Counted from the first letter of the stretch, positions 1-11,518 are shown. The stretch is 64,000 nucleotides of DNA from Erythroxylum novogranatense (GCA_029891385.1 CM057231.1:67038990-67102989); one strand, 5' to 3'. The notes: generated from the sequence alone by a model not told the origin. Numbers and translations: made by a program.

Positions 1-1460
1 ATCAGTTCAAACGAAATGATGTTTGGGATTTGGTAGCTCCACCTAAAGACAAGACCATCATTGGAGTTAAATGGGTAAATCAGATTAAGTATGATGAGAA
101 TGGTGAAGCAATCAAAAATAAATCAAGGTTAGTGGCTCAAGGGTTTTATCAGGAAGAAGGACTTGATTACAATGAAACGTATGCTCCAGTGGCTCGTTTG
201 GAAGCAATTAGATTGCTATGTGCTTTCGCGTCACATAAAAGAATCAAATTAAATCAAATGGACGTCAAGAGCGCATTTCTAAACGGGTTTATTCAAGAGG
301 AAGTCTATGTCAAACAACCACCGGGATTTGAAGATCATGAGCATCCGGATTCGTCTACAAACTCAAGAAGGCACTTTATGGACTAAAGCAAGCACCTAGA
401 GCATGGTATGAGAGGTTAAGTACTTTTCTAACTCAACATGGATATGTTAGTGGTAAGATAGATAATACATTGTTTATTAAACATGTTGATCATGATATGC
501 TTATTTGTCAAATTTATGTTGATGACATTGTATTTGGTGCTACTAATGAATTTTGTGCAAAGAATTTAGTGACTTAATGCAAGGTGAGTTTGAAATGAGC
601 ATGATGGGGAACTCAAGTTCTTCCTTGGATTGCAAATCAAGCAACACAAAATGGGATCTTCATCCATCAATCGAAGTACACCAAGGAACTTCAAGAAGTT
701 TAAAATGGATGGATGCAAAATAGCAAGAACCCCAATGGCAACAAATCTGGTCTTGGAAAACATGAACATGAAGAAGATGTTGATCGAAACTCTATAGAGG
801 TATGATCGGCTCTCTTACAGATTTAATGACTTCTAGACACGATATTATGTTTGCCACATGTCTATGTGCTAGATTTCAATCATGCCCTAAAGTTTCACAT
901 TTAACCGCTTGTAAAAGAATCTTTAGATATTTGAGTAGAACTATTAATCATGGGTTGTGGTATCCTAGTTGTGATTCATTTGATTTGTATGCTTATAGTG
1001 ATCTTGATCATGGTGGCTGTAGAATTGATAGAAAAAGTACTAGTGGTTTATGTCATTTCTTAGGATCATCTTTGATTTCTTGGGCTAGTAAGAAGCAAGT
1101 TAGTGTAGCCATTTCCACTGCTGAATCTGAATATGTAGCAGCTGGGAGTGCTTGTGCCCAAGTTCTTTGGATTAAACATCAATTGCTTGATTATGGTATT
1201 GTAGTTAAAATATTCCTATCTATTGTGATAATACCGGTGCTATTTGTTTGAGCAAAAATCCAATTTTGCATAGTAGAACAAAACACATTGAAATTAGACA
1301 TCATTTTATTCGTGATCATTGTTTGAAAGGTGACATTGTCTTGAAGCATGTTTCTACTAATGATCAATTAGCTGACATATTTACTAAACCTCTTAAGGAA
1401 GATGTTTTTGTGAACATTAAATTGAGATTAGGCATGTGTGATTTAAATTCACTTGGTTGA
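1..1460 (+). pseudogene. copia pol, RT-RNase H part (copy A)
   Basis: The frame opens inside the reverse transcriptase (translation from 30). It shows the copia motifs GVKWV, YAPVARLEAIR, QMDVKSAFLNG and QPPGFEDHEHP, and later IYVDDIVFG near 517-545. It continues into RNase H (YSDLDHGG, STAESEYVAAGS) and ends at 1460 with IFTKPL...LGMCDL. A missing base near 348-352, others between 600 and 800, and one near 1210 break the frame relative to copy B. Copy A keeps the RNase H STAESEY motif that copy B has lost. Most lesions are short indels at homopolymers or CAG/CTG, so some may be sequence errors rather than real decay. Confidence 0.9.
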
Positions 1461-1926
1461 ATTTGTGTCCTCATCTATATATCAAATGGTCAAAATTCAA
1501 GGCATTTGTGCAATCACATCCGAAGATACATTCATCGTGTTGATTACTCGGACTCAATTGAGTAAATTTTTGGAGTTCGGACACTATTTTATGAATGGAC
1601 CTTCAGAAGTCGACTAGATATCGTTGTTTTATAAAACAGAAAATGGGAAAATAAGTCGACTTATTTGGATCGACAAGTCGACTTATTTGTGGACGAGCAT
1701 TTTTAAAAACCTTCTTCTTCTTCTTCTCCAAACACTTCTCTCACTAAAACCTAAACCTTTTCTCTCAAAACTCGACTTATCCTCCACAAACTCTTCAAAT
1801 CTTGCTTACCCACGATTTTCGACCTTCATCAACCTCAAATCACCCCATCTTTCGTTCAAATCACCTCTCCTTTTAAAAATTTTTTGAAACCCTAATCTGT
1901 GTTTTTCTTCTCTCTTAAATTCTTCC
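1461..1926 (+). other. spacer between pol and the extra ORF (copy A)
   Basis: Non-coding. It carries three copies of the AAGTCGACTT-type palindrome (1607 partial, 1653, 1675), then a pyrimidine-rich tract around 1700-1740 and a TC-rich leader running to the ATG at 1927. The same layout recurs at 9367-9847. A subgenomic promoter or splice acceptor for the downstream ORF could lie here, but none can be proved from sequence. Confidence 0.6.
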
Positions 1927-3042
1927 ATGGCTCCAAGAAAAGCTTCTCGAAAGGAAAAGCAGCTCCATCTCAAGGTCCCAACGTTCCTCAAAGATCACGG
2001 GTTCGAGGGTCCTCTTCAGGGAGATCGTCAATGGAGGATGACACGATTGAACCAAGGTTTGTTTGAAAGATGCTCAAAATTTGTATTACGAAGTACTGAA
2101 AGATGAAGTTTTGATTGCCTCTATGATATTTGATTGGGTTGAGCTAGATAGTAGTGAATTTTCGGATGTGTTTTTGGAAATAGTGAATCTTGGGTTAAGA
2201 GAATTTTTGGGTTTTCATGATGATATCATTGAAGAAGCAGTGAAGGAATTTTATGCCAATCTGATTGTGATTAGGAGCAATGTTGAGGAGGGAGTTCTTT
2301 TGTCCTCTAAAGTTAACGGGAAAGCTTTCTATCTTAGTGAATCAGATCTGTGTACCATGTTCAATTTACCTCGAGGAGGTGTTAGACCTAGAGCGTCTTT
2401 CACAGATTTTGAAATTTTGAGAAATGTTGATGGTGATACAAATGAGGAAGCCGAAGAAAATTTCGGGTATACTGAGGAGAAAGGTGCTGATTTGTTAGCT
2501 CAGTTATGTTCTGACCATTCCCCTCCATTTGAGGCAATGGATTTGCCGTTGAATTATCGGTTATTGCATTATGCGCTTAACAGGGTTATATCTCCAAAGA
2601 AAGCTAGCAGTAACCAGATCACTGCTTTGGATAAGGAGATTTTGTGGCATATGGAGGAAGGACGAAAAATTAACTATCCGAGCTTGATCATTCAGATGAT
2701 GAGGAAAAAGGCAACCTTATTACATGGACGGCTGAAAGGGAAATTAGTCCGCATACGGAATGCCTTATCTTGCACCGATTACTCATATCTCTCGATTAGG
2801 AGATGCAATCTGGATTCCTATGTGATTTTCCTTATCCTCATAGTTGGCGTTTCACGCCTTACAACAAGGAGTATGAAGTTGGTCCCACGGTTGAGAAAGG
2901 TGGGTATATTCAGTATCATGTTGAGAAGCTTGGATTGACCTTGGAAGGTGAGAGGGTATCCTCTAGGAAGCGATCTAGAACCGCAGATCATTCAAGTAGT
3001 TCAAGGCCTAGTAATGTCGAGCAAGTGAGGTATCCCAACTAA
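1927..3042 (+). pseudogene. extra ORF after pol, plant transposon-protein domain (copy A)
   Basis: The start is taken at ATG 1927, which gives MAPRKAS as in copy B. Short indels before 2064 break the frame; the long open stretch is 2063-2938, with the C-terminus in another frame at 2803-3042. The protein has an acidic N-terminal part, a central block (NYRLLHYALNRVISPKKAS, then ITALDKEILWHM and INYPSLIIQMM), and a basic serine-rich tail (SSRKRSRTADHSSSSRPSN) that could be a nuclear signal. The central block resembles the plant 'putative transposon protein' family (Transposase_32-like). Its function is unknown. The same fold-type block occurs at 43611-44153. Sireviruses often carry an ORF here, sometimes called env-like; I see no signal peptide or membrane segment. 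Confidence 0.65.
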
Positions 3043-3403
3043 TATTCAAGAACTTGAGATCGGTTGGATGAGATTAATGGCGACATGATGATCAACAAGA
3101 CACTCTGATTAGACCGGAAAGGAAAGTTGATGAACAGTAGCGACATACTTACTCTCTTAGAAGAGCATTAAAAGATTTTGATAAGCTAGGGTGTAGGCAC
3201 GATGATTCTTCATGATGTGTATTGCATTGTGCTTTGACCAACATTTCAACTTATGTCTGCTTGCTTTATGTGGTTTTTGTGTTTTATGTATTTTACGTGT
3301 TGGGTTGACATTTTCTTTTATGAATATCACTTGTGTTTGATGTTATGTTTGGTTTTACAGTTCCTTAATCTTCATTTTCTTTCAATTAATTTTGATTATG
3401 ACA
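3043..3403 (+). other. 3' untranslated region of copy A
   Basis: Non-coding DNA between the extra ORF and the polypurine tracts, T-rich around 3240-3400. It aligns to 10960-11320. No gene is seen; short ORFs here are chance. Confidence 0.6.
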
Positions 3404-3594
3404 AAAGGGGAGTAAGATTGAAATTGAATTTTTTCAAGTAAGGGGAGTAAAGCAAAATGGAATTTTCAATGATGTTATTCATAAATTAAGGGAGACATAC
3501 TAACCATCAAGACAAGGGAAACCTTGATCAAGTTTTATGTTCTTCAATTTTCTTGTCAATTTCTAAATATTTTGTCATTATCAAAAGGGGAGAT
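3404..3594 (+). other. multiple polypurine tracts (copy A)
   Basis: Four purine runs of the form AAGGGGAG lie near 3404, 3440, 3490 and 3585, the last touching the LTR. Plus-strand DNA synthesis primes from such a tract. Several tracts before the 3' LTR are a described Sirevirus hallmark. In copy A each G run is one or two bases shorter than in copy B, consistent with homopolymer error or slippage. Confidence 0.8.
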
Positions 3595-4599
3595 TGTTGG
3601 ACCAATGGAGGTTGACAAATTAAATCTCTTTATGTTTTGATAATAATAAAATATTTAAAATAGTTAAGAAATTATTTCAGGTTTTAGTCGATGGAAGGAT
3701 TAAGCAAATCGAGATGAGCAAGCGACTAATCAATAAGGAATTTAGTTGGGTATTGTCTTCTTGACAAAAATGGCATAAAGCACAAGGAAAGTAAAGGATT
3801 TGATGATACAAGTCGACTTAATTCATGGTTTGATTATAACTAGTTTATTAAAGCAGTACAAGTCGACTTATATGAAGAAGTATCAAGACAAGTCGACTTC
3901 TACAGAACAAGTCGACTTATTGGAAAGCGGAGCTAAAATTTTTACGAAAATGATTAAAACAAGTCGACTTATTTGGTTCGACAAGTCGACTTATTTATGC
4001 ACAGATTCAGCTCCAACGGCTCTATTTGATAAAAATGGAATGGAGGTGATGAAGGAACGGCTATATCCAATCAAGCAATGGCTAGTTGAGCTCCAACAGC
4101 TATATTTCTTCAACTATAAATAGAGGATGAAGCAAGGAGAATATATACAAGTTCCATAAGCTCAAATACTCTCTTGTTGCTTTACATTGCTCAATATTGC
4201 TCTTATATTGTTACTTATTACTTTGAGCATTTGTTCTTCAATTTTACATTGTGTTGGTAAAATTGAGTGGCTAGAGGAAAGGTCACGTGAGGTAGGATTT
4301 GTGCCGTAATACAAATCGTATGTAAAGGTTGCTTGAGCCGGAATTCAAGTGAAGTTGTAAAAAGTTCACACTCAACTACAAAGTGTGTAATAAAGTTGTT
4401 GGCAAAATCCTAAGTGGGAGCTTAGGTAGAGGACGTAGGTCATAGCACCGAACCTCTATAAAAACGAGTGTTTGATCTTCTTCCTTACACTATTTCATTT
4501 AAGGTTATTTAAATTACTTTTGTGTGTTTAACTTCGATTTTATTGTAGAAATTATCAAAGAATTTCAAGATCTATTCAACCCCTTCTAGATCACTTACA
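3595..4599 (+). repeat. Sirevirus LTR (3' of copy A, 5' of copy B)
   Basis: A 1005-bp LTR beginning TGTTGGACC and ending CACTTACA. It pairs with 11519-12528. Six AAGTCGACTT palindromes lie at 3810, 3860, 3890, 3909, 3961 and 3983. A TATAAATAGAGG box at about 4114-4125 is a good core promoter, so transcription probably starts near 4140-4160. Confidence 0.92.
4114..4125 (+). promoter_or_regulatory. LTR TATA box
   Basis: The sequence CTATAAATAGAGG matches the plant TATA consensus. It sits downstream of the palindrome array and about 470 bp before the LTR end, as expected for a U3 promoter. The same box is in the other LTR near 12040. Confidence 0.65.
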
Positions 4600-4601
4600 A
4601 T

Positions 4602-4613
4602 TGGTATCGAGAA
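4602..4613 (+). other. primer binding site, tRNA-Met(i)
   Basis: TGGTATCGAGAAGC starts two bases after the LTR. It resembles the standard plant initiator-Met primer site TGGTATCAGAGC; the difference falls on the CAG, a recurrent trouble spot in this window. Confidence 0.8.
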
Positions 4614-4626
4614 GCGTATATCTCGG

Positions 4627-6090
4627 ATGACACACAACAACCTAGCGGAAGAAGGTAACATTAATAATCGTCCTCCATTATTTAATGGTACTAATTACTC
4701 TTATTGGAAAAATCCTATGAAGTACCATATCATTAGCGAGGGAGTTGAATACTGGAAGATTATTATCTTCGGAATCCAAGCCCCTCTGAAAGAAAATGGT
4801 GAATTGAAAACGGAGCTAGAGTATGATGATAACGATTGGAGGCAAGCGTACATCAACGCCAAAGCCATGAAACTGATATATTGTGCATTAACGATTGAGG
4901 AAAGAAATCGGGTAAATTCTTGCACCACTGCCAAGGAAATGTGGGAGAGACTTCGAGTCACTCATGAAGGGACAAATCAAGTCCGGGAGACAAAAATCAA
5001 TATGCTTCTCCACGACTACGAGATGTTCGTCATGAAGGAAAGTGAGTCAATTTCTACAATGCTTGATCGTTTTGCAGAAATTATAAATGGCTTAGGCAAC
5101 CTGGGAAAGCACATGACGGATAGTGAGAAGGTAAAGAAGATTCTTCGTTCACTGCCGAAGGAATGGGACTCTCAAGTCACCGCAATTATGGAGTCGAAGG
5201 ATCTCAACCATCTAGAATTCAATGCTTTGGTGGGATCACTCATCAACTATGAGATAATTCTCAAATCTAGAGGAGGTAGAGGTAAGCCTAAAAAATCCAT
5301 TGCTTTTAAAGCTAACACCTCTTTTGATGAAAGTGATGAGGAATTAGATGAAGACGAAGAAGATGAGGAAATCGCTATATGCGCCGAAAATTTAAGGAAG
5401 TTCAAAGGATCGCTTCGAAACCGAAGGAAAGAATTAAATGGAGGAAAACAGGTAGAAAGAAAGAGATTTGGGGCGGAAAGAAAAACAAAAGGCTATGATG
5501 AAAAGAAAGGTAATGAAGAATGTTGGAGATGTGGAAAACGGGGACATCTCGCAAGAGAGTGCAAAAGCTCGTCATCAACATCGAACTTTCAGAAAAATGA
5601 CAAATACGACAAAGGTAAAAAGAAGACTAGCTTGGTAGCCACTTGGAGTGACGATGAGGAAGCCTACCAAAGTGACGAAGAAAACAACTTGGCGCTTATG
5701 GCAAAAAGTTCATCAAGCAATGATGAAAATGAGGTAACACTCAATGACCAAGATCTACAAGATTCTTTTGATGCTTTACAAGCTGACTTTGAAGGAGCTA
5801 TTGAGATTAACAAAAAATTAAGAAAGAAAATACGTGAATTGGTTGCTGAAAATAGTGTTCTACATGAAACAATTGATGATTTAGATAGCCCAAAAGAAGA
5901 TCATTCCACATGTCTTATTGAAAAAGAAAATCTTATTTGCGAACTTGATAGACTTCGAAAAGAATTTTCTTATGTGGTTGGAAAGTTCTTTGGTGGAAAT
6001 GCTAAGTTTGAAGAATTATTGTCTTTACAAAGATATACTATCTCTAAACATGGTTTAGGTTATGATCCATATAACGAGAATGTTCTTTAA
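4627..6090 (+). CDS. Sirevirus gag (copy B)
   Basis: An open frame of 487 codons. The N-terminal part has the copia gag hallmarks PLFNGTNYSYWK (residues about 18-29), CTTAKEMWERLRVTHEG (about 98-114) and LRSLPKEWD (about 173-181). A CCHC zinc knuckle, CWRCGKRGHLARECK, lies near residues 299-313. The C-terminal third is acidic and likely coiled (INKKLRKKIRELVAENSVLHE near 400-420). Gag forms the cytoplasmic particle and binds RNA through the knuckle. The first ATG in frame, 14 bases after the primer site, is a plausible start. The frame ends at TAA 6088-6090; gag-like sequence (WVVKGTTPP, MAWVPIRK) continues to about 6310 in another frame, so the end is probably a frameshift. Confidence 0.9.
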   Translation: MTHNNLAEEGNINNRPPLFNGTNYSYWKNPMKYHIISEGVEYWKIIIFGIQAPLKENGELKTELEYDDNDWRQAYINAKAMKLIYCALTIEERNRVNSCTTAKEMWERLRVTHEGTNQVRETKINMLLHDYEMFVMKESESISTMLDRFAEIINGLGNLGKHMTDSEKVKKILRSLPKEWDSQVTAIMESKDLNHLEFNALVGSLINYEIILKSRGGRGKPKKSIAFKANTSFDESDEELDEDEEDEEIAICAENLRKFKGSLRNRRKELNGGKQVERKRFGAERKTKGYDEKKGNEECWRCGKRGHLARECKSSSSTSNFQKNDKYDKGKKKTSLVATWSDDEEAYQSDEENNLALMAKSSSSNDENEVTLNDQDLQDSFDALQADFEGAIEINKKLRKKIRELVAENSVLHETIDDLDSPKEDHSTCLIEKENLICELDRLRKEFSYVVGKFFGGNAKFEELLSLQRYTISKHGLGYDPYNENVL

Positions 6091-6322
6091 TTTCAAAATT
6101 TACTGAAAGATGTAAAAGTTGCACAATGTGCTAGATGTTTGAAAGATGGTCACATAGAACTTGTTTGCAAAAGCATTAGAAGATGTGTTAAGGTTAAGAA
6201 AATTTGGGTTGTTAAAGGCACAACACCACCAAATGTGGCTTATATGGCTAACCAAAATGGACCCAAAATGGCTTGGGTACCTATAAGAAAAAGGACATTG
6301 ATATTGTAGGTACAAGCAAGGA
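6091..6322 (+). pseudogene. gag C-terminus / protease N-terminus out of frame
   Basis: Joins gag to pol. Translation gives CARCLKDGHIELVCK, then KIWVVKGTTPPNVAYM and AWVPIRK, which are usual at the end of Sirevirus gag. Frame changes at both ends separate it from its neighbours. Confidence 0.7.
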
Positions 6323-7829
6323 ATGAAATGCCGTCAAGCACTTGATACATCGACAAATGGATGTTCAAGACACATGAGTGGGGACAAGAATCTCTTTGCG
6401 AAATCAAACCGAAAATCAAGGATATGTCACCTTCGAGACAACAACAAAGGTAAGGTCATTGGAATTGGTAAAGTGGGTAAGGAACCTTTGCCAACCATAG
6501 ACAATGTCTTGTTAGTTGATGGGTTGAAACATAACTTGTTAAGTGTCTCTCAACTTTGTGATATGAATTTTAATGTTAGTTTTGAATCATCACATTGCAT
6601 GGTTAAGAAGGATGGTCATGTTGCATTTATTGGTTTGAGACATGAAAACACATACATTGTTGATTTGCATGATGATAGATCCTTTAACGAAAAATGTTTG
6701 GTCACATTAGAAGAAAATGCATTTTTATGGCATAGAAAATTAGGACATGCACCATTGCCTTTAATTTCTAAGCTTTCAAAGAATGACATTGTAAGAGGTT
6801 TGCCTAAGATCAAATTCGTTAAAGATCATTTGTGTGAGTCTTGCTTGAAAGGTAAACATGTTAGAGAATCGTTCAAACCTAAGAAAGAAATTTGCACATC
6901 TAGAATTCTTGAGCTTGTGCATATGGATTTGATTGGACCATCTAGGCATGCTAGTCTTAGTGGAAAACTATCGTTCTTGTGATTGTAGATGATTTTCTAG
7001 ATTTACTTGGGTAAGATTTCTTGCAAATAAAAGTGATGCCGTTAATGAATTTACCAAGTGGTGTAGATTGGTTCAAAATGAGAAAAATCTGTCAATCGTT
7101 GCAATTAGGACAGATCATGGAGGAGAATTTGAATGTGAACCTTTTGAAAATCTCTGTGACAAATACGGGATGGAACATAACTTCTCAACACCTAGGACTC
7201 CGCAACAAAACGGTGTTGTAGAAAGGAAAAACCGCTCACTTGAGGAAATGAGCAGAACCATGTTGAATGAATACAACCTCCCAAAATCCTTTTGGGCAGA
7301 AGCGGTCAATACCGCATGTTACGTCATCAATAGGGTACACTTGCGAAGAGACAAAAATAAGACACCCTACGAACTTTGGAAAGGTAAGAAACCCAACATC
7401 TCTTATTTTCATCCTTTTGGTTGTAAAGTTTTTGTTCATAATAATGGAAAGAGTAATTTGGGAAAATTCGATTCTAAATCCGATGTTGGTGTATTTATTG
7501 GTTATTCTCAAACTAGTAAGGCCTTTAGAGTCTATAATAATAGGACTAAATGTGTTGAAGAAAGTATACATGTTAAGTTTGATGAAATAATTTTACCTCC
7601 GAGAAAGGTCTGTTTTGATGATGATGCAGGTAGTTCAGGTAATAAAGTTGAAGAAATTGAATCCAAGATTGAGGAATTGAAGCTGGATGAAGAAAACCAT
7701 GTACCCGACACTAAATCATGGGCAAAAGCAAAGAATCATCCTATGGAGCAAGTGATTGGTGATTTGAATGTTGGAGTAAGGACTAGGAGAAACATTTATG
7801 AGAATATGAATAATTCAGCTTTCATTTAG
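6323..7829 (+). pseudogene. copia pol: protease, pre-integrase, integrase core (copy B)
   Basis: Two main frames, 6323-6982 and 7068-7829, with a break between. The protease has GCSRHMSGDKNLF, but the residues where the catalytic D-S-G should stand read STNG, so the active site is lost as written. Pre-integrase zinc region: LWHRKLGHAPLPLISKLSK and CESCLKGKHVR (an H-H-C-C pattern). The integrase core shows HMDLIGPSRHASLSGK, then TDHGGEFECEPFENLC and STPRTPQQNGVVERKNRSLEEMSRTML (D and E of the DDE triad). Integrase inserts the cDNA into the nuclear genome. The break at about 6982-7068 removes the stretch holding the first catalytic Asp region from one open frame. Confidence 0.85.
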
Positions 7830-7885
7830 TTGGTGGAACCCAAAATATAGAAGAAGCTCTTAAAGACTTAAAGCGGCTTTTAGCT

Positions 7886-9366
7886 ATGCAAGAAGAGCTT
7901 AATCGGTTCAAACGAAATGATGTTTGGGATTTGGTAGCTCCACCTAAAGACAAGACCATCATTGGAGTTAAATGGGTAAATCAGATTAAGTATGATGAGA
8001 ATGGTGAAGCAATCAAAAATAAATCAAGGTTAGTGGCTCAAGGGTTTTATCAGGAAGAAGGACTTGATTACAATGAAACGTATGCTCCAGTGGCTCGTTT
8101 GGAAGCAATTAGATTGCTATGTGCTTTCGCGTCACATAAAAGAATCAAATTAAATCAAATGGACGTCAAGAGCGCATTTCTAAACGGGTTTATTCAAGAG
8201 GAAGTCTATGTCAAACAACCACCGGGATTTGAAGATCATGAGCATCCGGATTACGTCTACAAACTCAAGAAGGCACTTTATGGACTAAAGCAAGCACCTA
8301 GAGCATGGTATGAGAGGTTAAGTACTTTTCTAACTCAACATGGATATGTTCGTGGTAAGATAGATAATACATTGTTTATTAAACATGTTGATCATGATAT
8401 GCTTATTTGTCAAATTTATGTTGATGACATTGTATTTGGTGCTACTAATGAATTTTGTGCAAAGAATTTAGTGACTTAATGCAAGGTGAGTTTGAAATGA
8501 GCATGATGGGGGAACTCAAGTTCTTCCTTGGATTGCAAATCAAGCAACACAAAAATGGGATCTTCATCCATCAATCGAAGTACACCAAGGAACTTCTGAA
8601 GAAGTTTAAAATGGATGGATGCAAAATAGCAGCAACCCCAATGGCAACAAATCTGGTCTTGGAAAAACATGAACATGAAGAAGATGTTGATCAGAAACTC
8701 TATAGAGGTATGATCGGCTCTCTTCTGTATTTAACAGCTTCTAGACCTGATATTATGTTTGCCACATGTCTATGTGCTAGATTTCAATCATGCCCTAAAG
8801 TTTCACATTTAACTGCTTGTAAAAGAATCTTTAGATATTTGAGTAGAACTATTAATCATGGGTTGTGGTATCCTAGTTGTGATTCATTTGATTTGTATGC
8901 TTATAGTGATGCTGATCATGGTGGCTGTAGAATTGATAGAAAAAGTACTAGTGGTTTATGTCATTTCTTAGGATCATCTTTGATTTCTTGGGCTAGTAAG
9001 AAGCAAGTTAGTGTAGCCATTTCCTTCTTGAATCAATATGTAGCATCTGGGAGTGCTTGTGCCCAAGTTCTTTGGATTAAACATCAATTGCTTGATTATG
9101 GTATTGTAGTTAAAAATATTCCTATCTATTGTGATAATACCAGTGCTATTTGTTTGAGCAAAAATCCAATTTTGCATAGTAGAACAAAACACATTGAAAT
9201 TAGACATCATTTTATTCGTGATCATTGTTTGAAAGGTGACATTGTCTTGAAGCATGTTTCTACTAATGATCAATTAGCTGACATATTTACTAAACCTCTT
9301 AAGGAAGATGTTTTTGTGAACATTAAATTGAGATTAGGCATGTGTGATTTAAATTCACTTGGTTGA
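7886..9366 (+). pseudogene. copia pol: reverse transcriptase and RNase H (copy B)
   Basis: Frames 7886-8479 and 8455-9366 overlap by a one-base shift near 8455-8470 that is also present in copy A. RT motifs seen: GVKWVNQIKY, LVAQGFYQEEGLDYNETYAPVA, QMDVKSAFLNGFIQEEVYV, LYGLKQAPRAWYERLS and the catalytic IYVDDIVFG. RNase H: YSDADHGGCRIDRKSTSG, then a damaged stretch near 9022-9053 where copy A has STAESEYVAAGS, and DNTSAICLSKNPILHSRTKHIEIRHHFIRD. The end IFTKPL...LGMCDLNSLG is the usual copia C-terminus. The RNase H lesion removes the conserved Glu and lies on CTG/CAG trinucleotides. Confidence 0.9.
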
Positions 9367-9847
9367 ATTTGTGTCCTCATCTATATATCAAATGGTCAAA
9401 ATTCAAGGCATTTGTGCAATCACATCCGAAGATACATTCATCGTGTTGATTACTCGGACTCAATTGAGTAAATTTTTCGGAGTTCTGGACACTATTTTAT
9501 GAATGGACCTTCAGCAAGTCGACTAGATATCAGTGTTTTATAAAAACAGAAAATGGGAAAATAAGTCGACTTATTTGGATCGACAAGTCGACTTATTTGT
9601 GGACGGAGCATTTTTTAAAAAAACCTTCTTCTTCTTCTTCTCCGAAACACTTCTCTCACTAAAACCTAAACCTTTTCTCTCAAAACTCGACTTATCCTCC
9701 ACAAACTCTTCAAATCTTGCTTACCCACAGATTTTCGACCTTCATCAACCTCAAATCACCCCATCTTTCGTTCAAATCACCTCTCCTTTTAAAAAATTTT
9801 TTTTGAAACCCTAATCTGTGTTTTTTTCTTCTCTCTTAAATTCTTCC
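9367..9847 (+). other. spacer between pol and the extra ORF (copy B)
   Basis: Non-coding. Palindromes AAGTCGACTT lie near 9515 (partial), 9563 and 9585. A TTCTTC-rich tract near 9625-9640 and a TC-rich leader precede ATG 9848. Confidence 0.6.
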
Positions 9848-10959
9848 ATGGCTCCAAGAAAAGCTTCTCAGAAAGGGAAAGAAACAGCTCCATCTCAAGG
9901 TCCCAACGTTCCTCAAAGATCACGGGTTCGAGGGTCCTCTTCTAGGGGAGATGCGTCAATGGAGGATGACACGATTGAACCAAGGTTTGTTTCGAAAGAT
10001 GCTCAAAATTTGTATTACGAAGTACTGAAAGATGAAGTTTTGATTGCCTCTATGATATTTGATTGGGTTGAGCTAGATAGTAGTGAATTTTCGGATGTGT
10101 TTTTGGAAATAGTGAATCTTGGGTTAAGAGAATTTTTGGGTTTTCATGATGATATCATTGAAGAAGCAGTGAAGGAATTTTATGCCAATCTGATTGTGAT
10201 TAGGAGCAATGTTGAGGAGGGAGTTCTTTTGTCCTCTAAAGTTAACGGGAAAGCTTTCTATCTTAGTGAATCGGATCTGTACCATGTTCAATTTACCTCG
10301 AGGAGGTGTTAGACCTAGGCGTCTTTCACAGATTTTGAAATTTTGAGAAATGTTGATGGTGATACAAATGAGGAAGCGAAGAAAATTTCGGTATATCTTG
10401 AGGAGAAAGGTGCTGATTTGTTAGCTCGGTTATGTTCGACCATTCCCTCCATTTGAGGCAATGGATTTGCCGTTGAATTATCGGTTATTGCATTATGCGC
10501 TTAATGGGTTATATCTCCAAAGAAAGCTAGCATAACGGATCACCGCTTTGGATAAGGAGATTTTGTGGCATATGGAGGAAGGACGAAAATTAACTATCCG
10601 AGCTTGATCATTCAGATGATGAGGAAAAGGCAACCTTATTACATGGACTACTGAAAGGAAATTAGTCCGCATACGGAATGCCTTATCTTTGCCGATTACT
10701 CATATCTCTCAGTTAGGAGATGCAATCTGGATTCCTATGTGATTTTCCTTATCCTCATAGTTGGCGTTTCACGCCTTACAACAAGGAGTATGAAGTTGGT
10801 CCGACGGTTGAGAAAGGTGGGTATATTCAGTATCATGTTGAGAAGCTTGGATTGACCTTGGAAGGTGAGAGGGTATCCTCTAGGAAGCGATCTAGAACCG
10901 CAGATCATTCAAGTAGTTCAAGGCCTAGTAATGTCGAGCGAGTGAGGTATCCCAACTAA
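9848..10959 (+). pseudogene. extra ORF after pol, plant transposon-protein domain (copy B)
   Basis: ATG 9848 follows a TC-rich leader and opens MAPRKASQKGKETAPSQG, a basic low-complexity N-terminus. It reads cleanly for 155 codons to 10312, where two bases missing relative to copy A (near 10278) shift the frame. The remainder is recognisable to 10959 through several further indels, ending in SSRKRSRTADHSSSSRPSN. It resembles the plant Transposase_32-like 'putative transposon protein' group, not an envelope glycoprotein. No catalytic motif was recognised. Conservation of start, length and position between copies suggests it is a real third gene of this element. Confidence 0.65.
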
Positions 10960-11320
10960 TATTCAAGAACTTGAGATCGGTTGGATGAGATTAATGGCGA
11001 CATGATGATCAACAAGACACTCGATTAGACCGGAAAGGAAAGTTGATGAGCAGTATAACATACTTACTCTCTTAGAAGAGCATTAAAAGATTTTTGATAA
11101 GCTAGGGTGTAGGCACGATGATTCTTCATGATGTGTATTGCATTGTGCTTTGACCAACATTTCAACTTATGTCATTTTGCTTTATGTGGTTTTTGTGTTT
11201 TATGTATTTTCGTGTTGGGTTGACATTTTCTTTTATGAATATCACTTGTGTTTGATGTTATGTTTGGTTTTACAGTTCCTTAATCTTCATTTTCTTTCAA
11301 TTAATTTTGATTATGACAAA
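10960..11320 (+). other. 3' untranslated region of copy B
   Basis: Non-coding, aligned to 3043-3403; nothing further seen. Confidence 0.6.
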
Positions 11321-11518
11321 AAGGGGGAGTAAGATTGAAATTGAATTTTTTTCAAGTAAGGGGGAGTAAAGCAAAAATGGAATTTTCAATGATGTTATTC
11401 ATAAATTAAGGGGGAGACATACTAACCATCAAGACAAGGGAAACCTTGATCAAGTTTTATGTTCTTCAATTTTCTTGTCAATTTCTAAATATTTTGTCAT
11501 TATCAAAAAGGGGGAGAT
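11321..11518 (+). other. multiple polypurine tracts (copy B)
   Basis: Four AAGGGGGAG tracts near 11321, 11360, 11410 and 11506; the last touches the LTR at 11519. This is a Sirevirus feature, cleaner here than in copy A. Confidence 0.85.

Larger units (their letters stand above)
1..4599 (+). mobile_element. Sirevirus-type copia element, copy A (3' part, cut by window start)
   Basis: This is the 3' half of a Ty1/copia element: reverse transcriptase and RNase H, a non-coding spacer, an extra ORF, several polypurine tracts, then an LTR. It matches 7895-12528 almost base for base, apart from many one- to three-base indels. The LTR at 3595-4599 also serves as the 5' LTR of copy B, so the arrangement is internal-LTR-internal-LTR. 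Unequal recombination between LTRs can give this, as can an assembly join. The multiple polypurine tracts and the extra ORF after pol are Sirevirus features. The 5' part lies outside the window. Confidence 0.9.

Noticed and set aside
1927..3042. Envelope glycoprotein gene
   Set aside because: Position fits Sirevirus 'env-like' ORFs, but no signal peptide, membrane helix or glycoprotein features were seen.
6080..6330. Programmed frameshift between gag and pol in the Sirevirus
   Set aside because: There are frame changes on both sides and many indels elsewhere of the same kind; error or decay is simpler.
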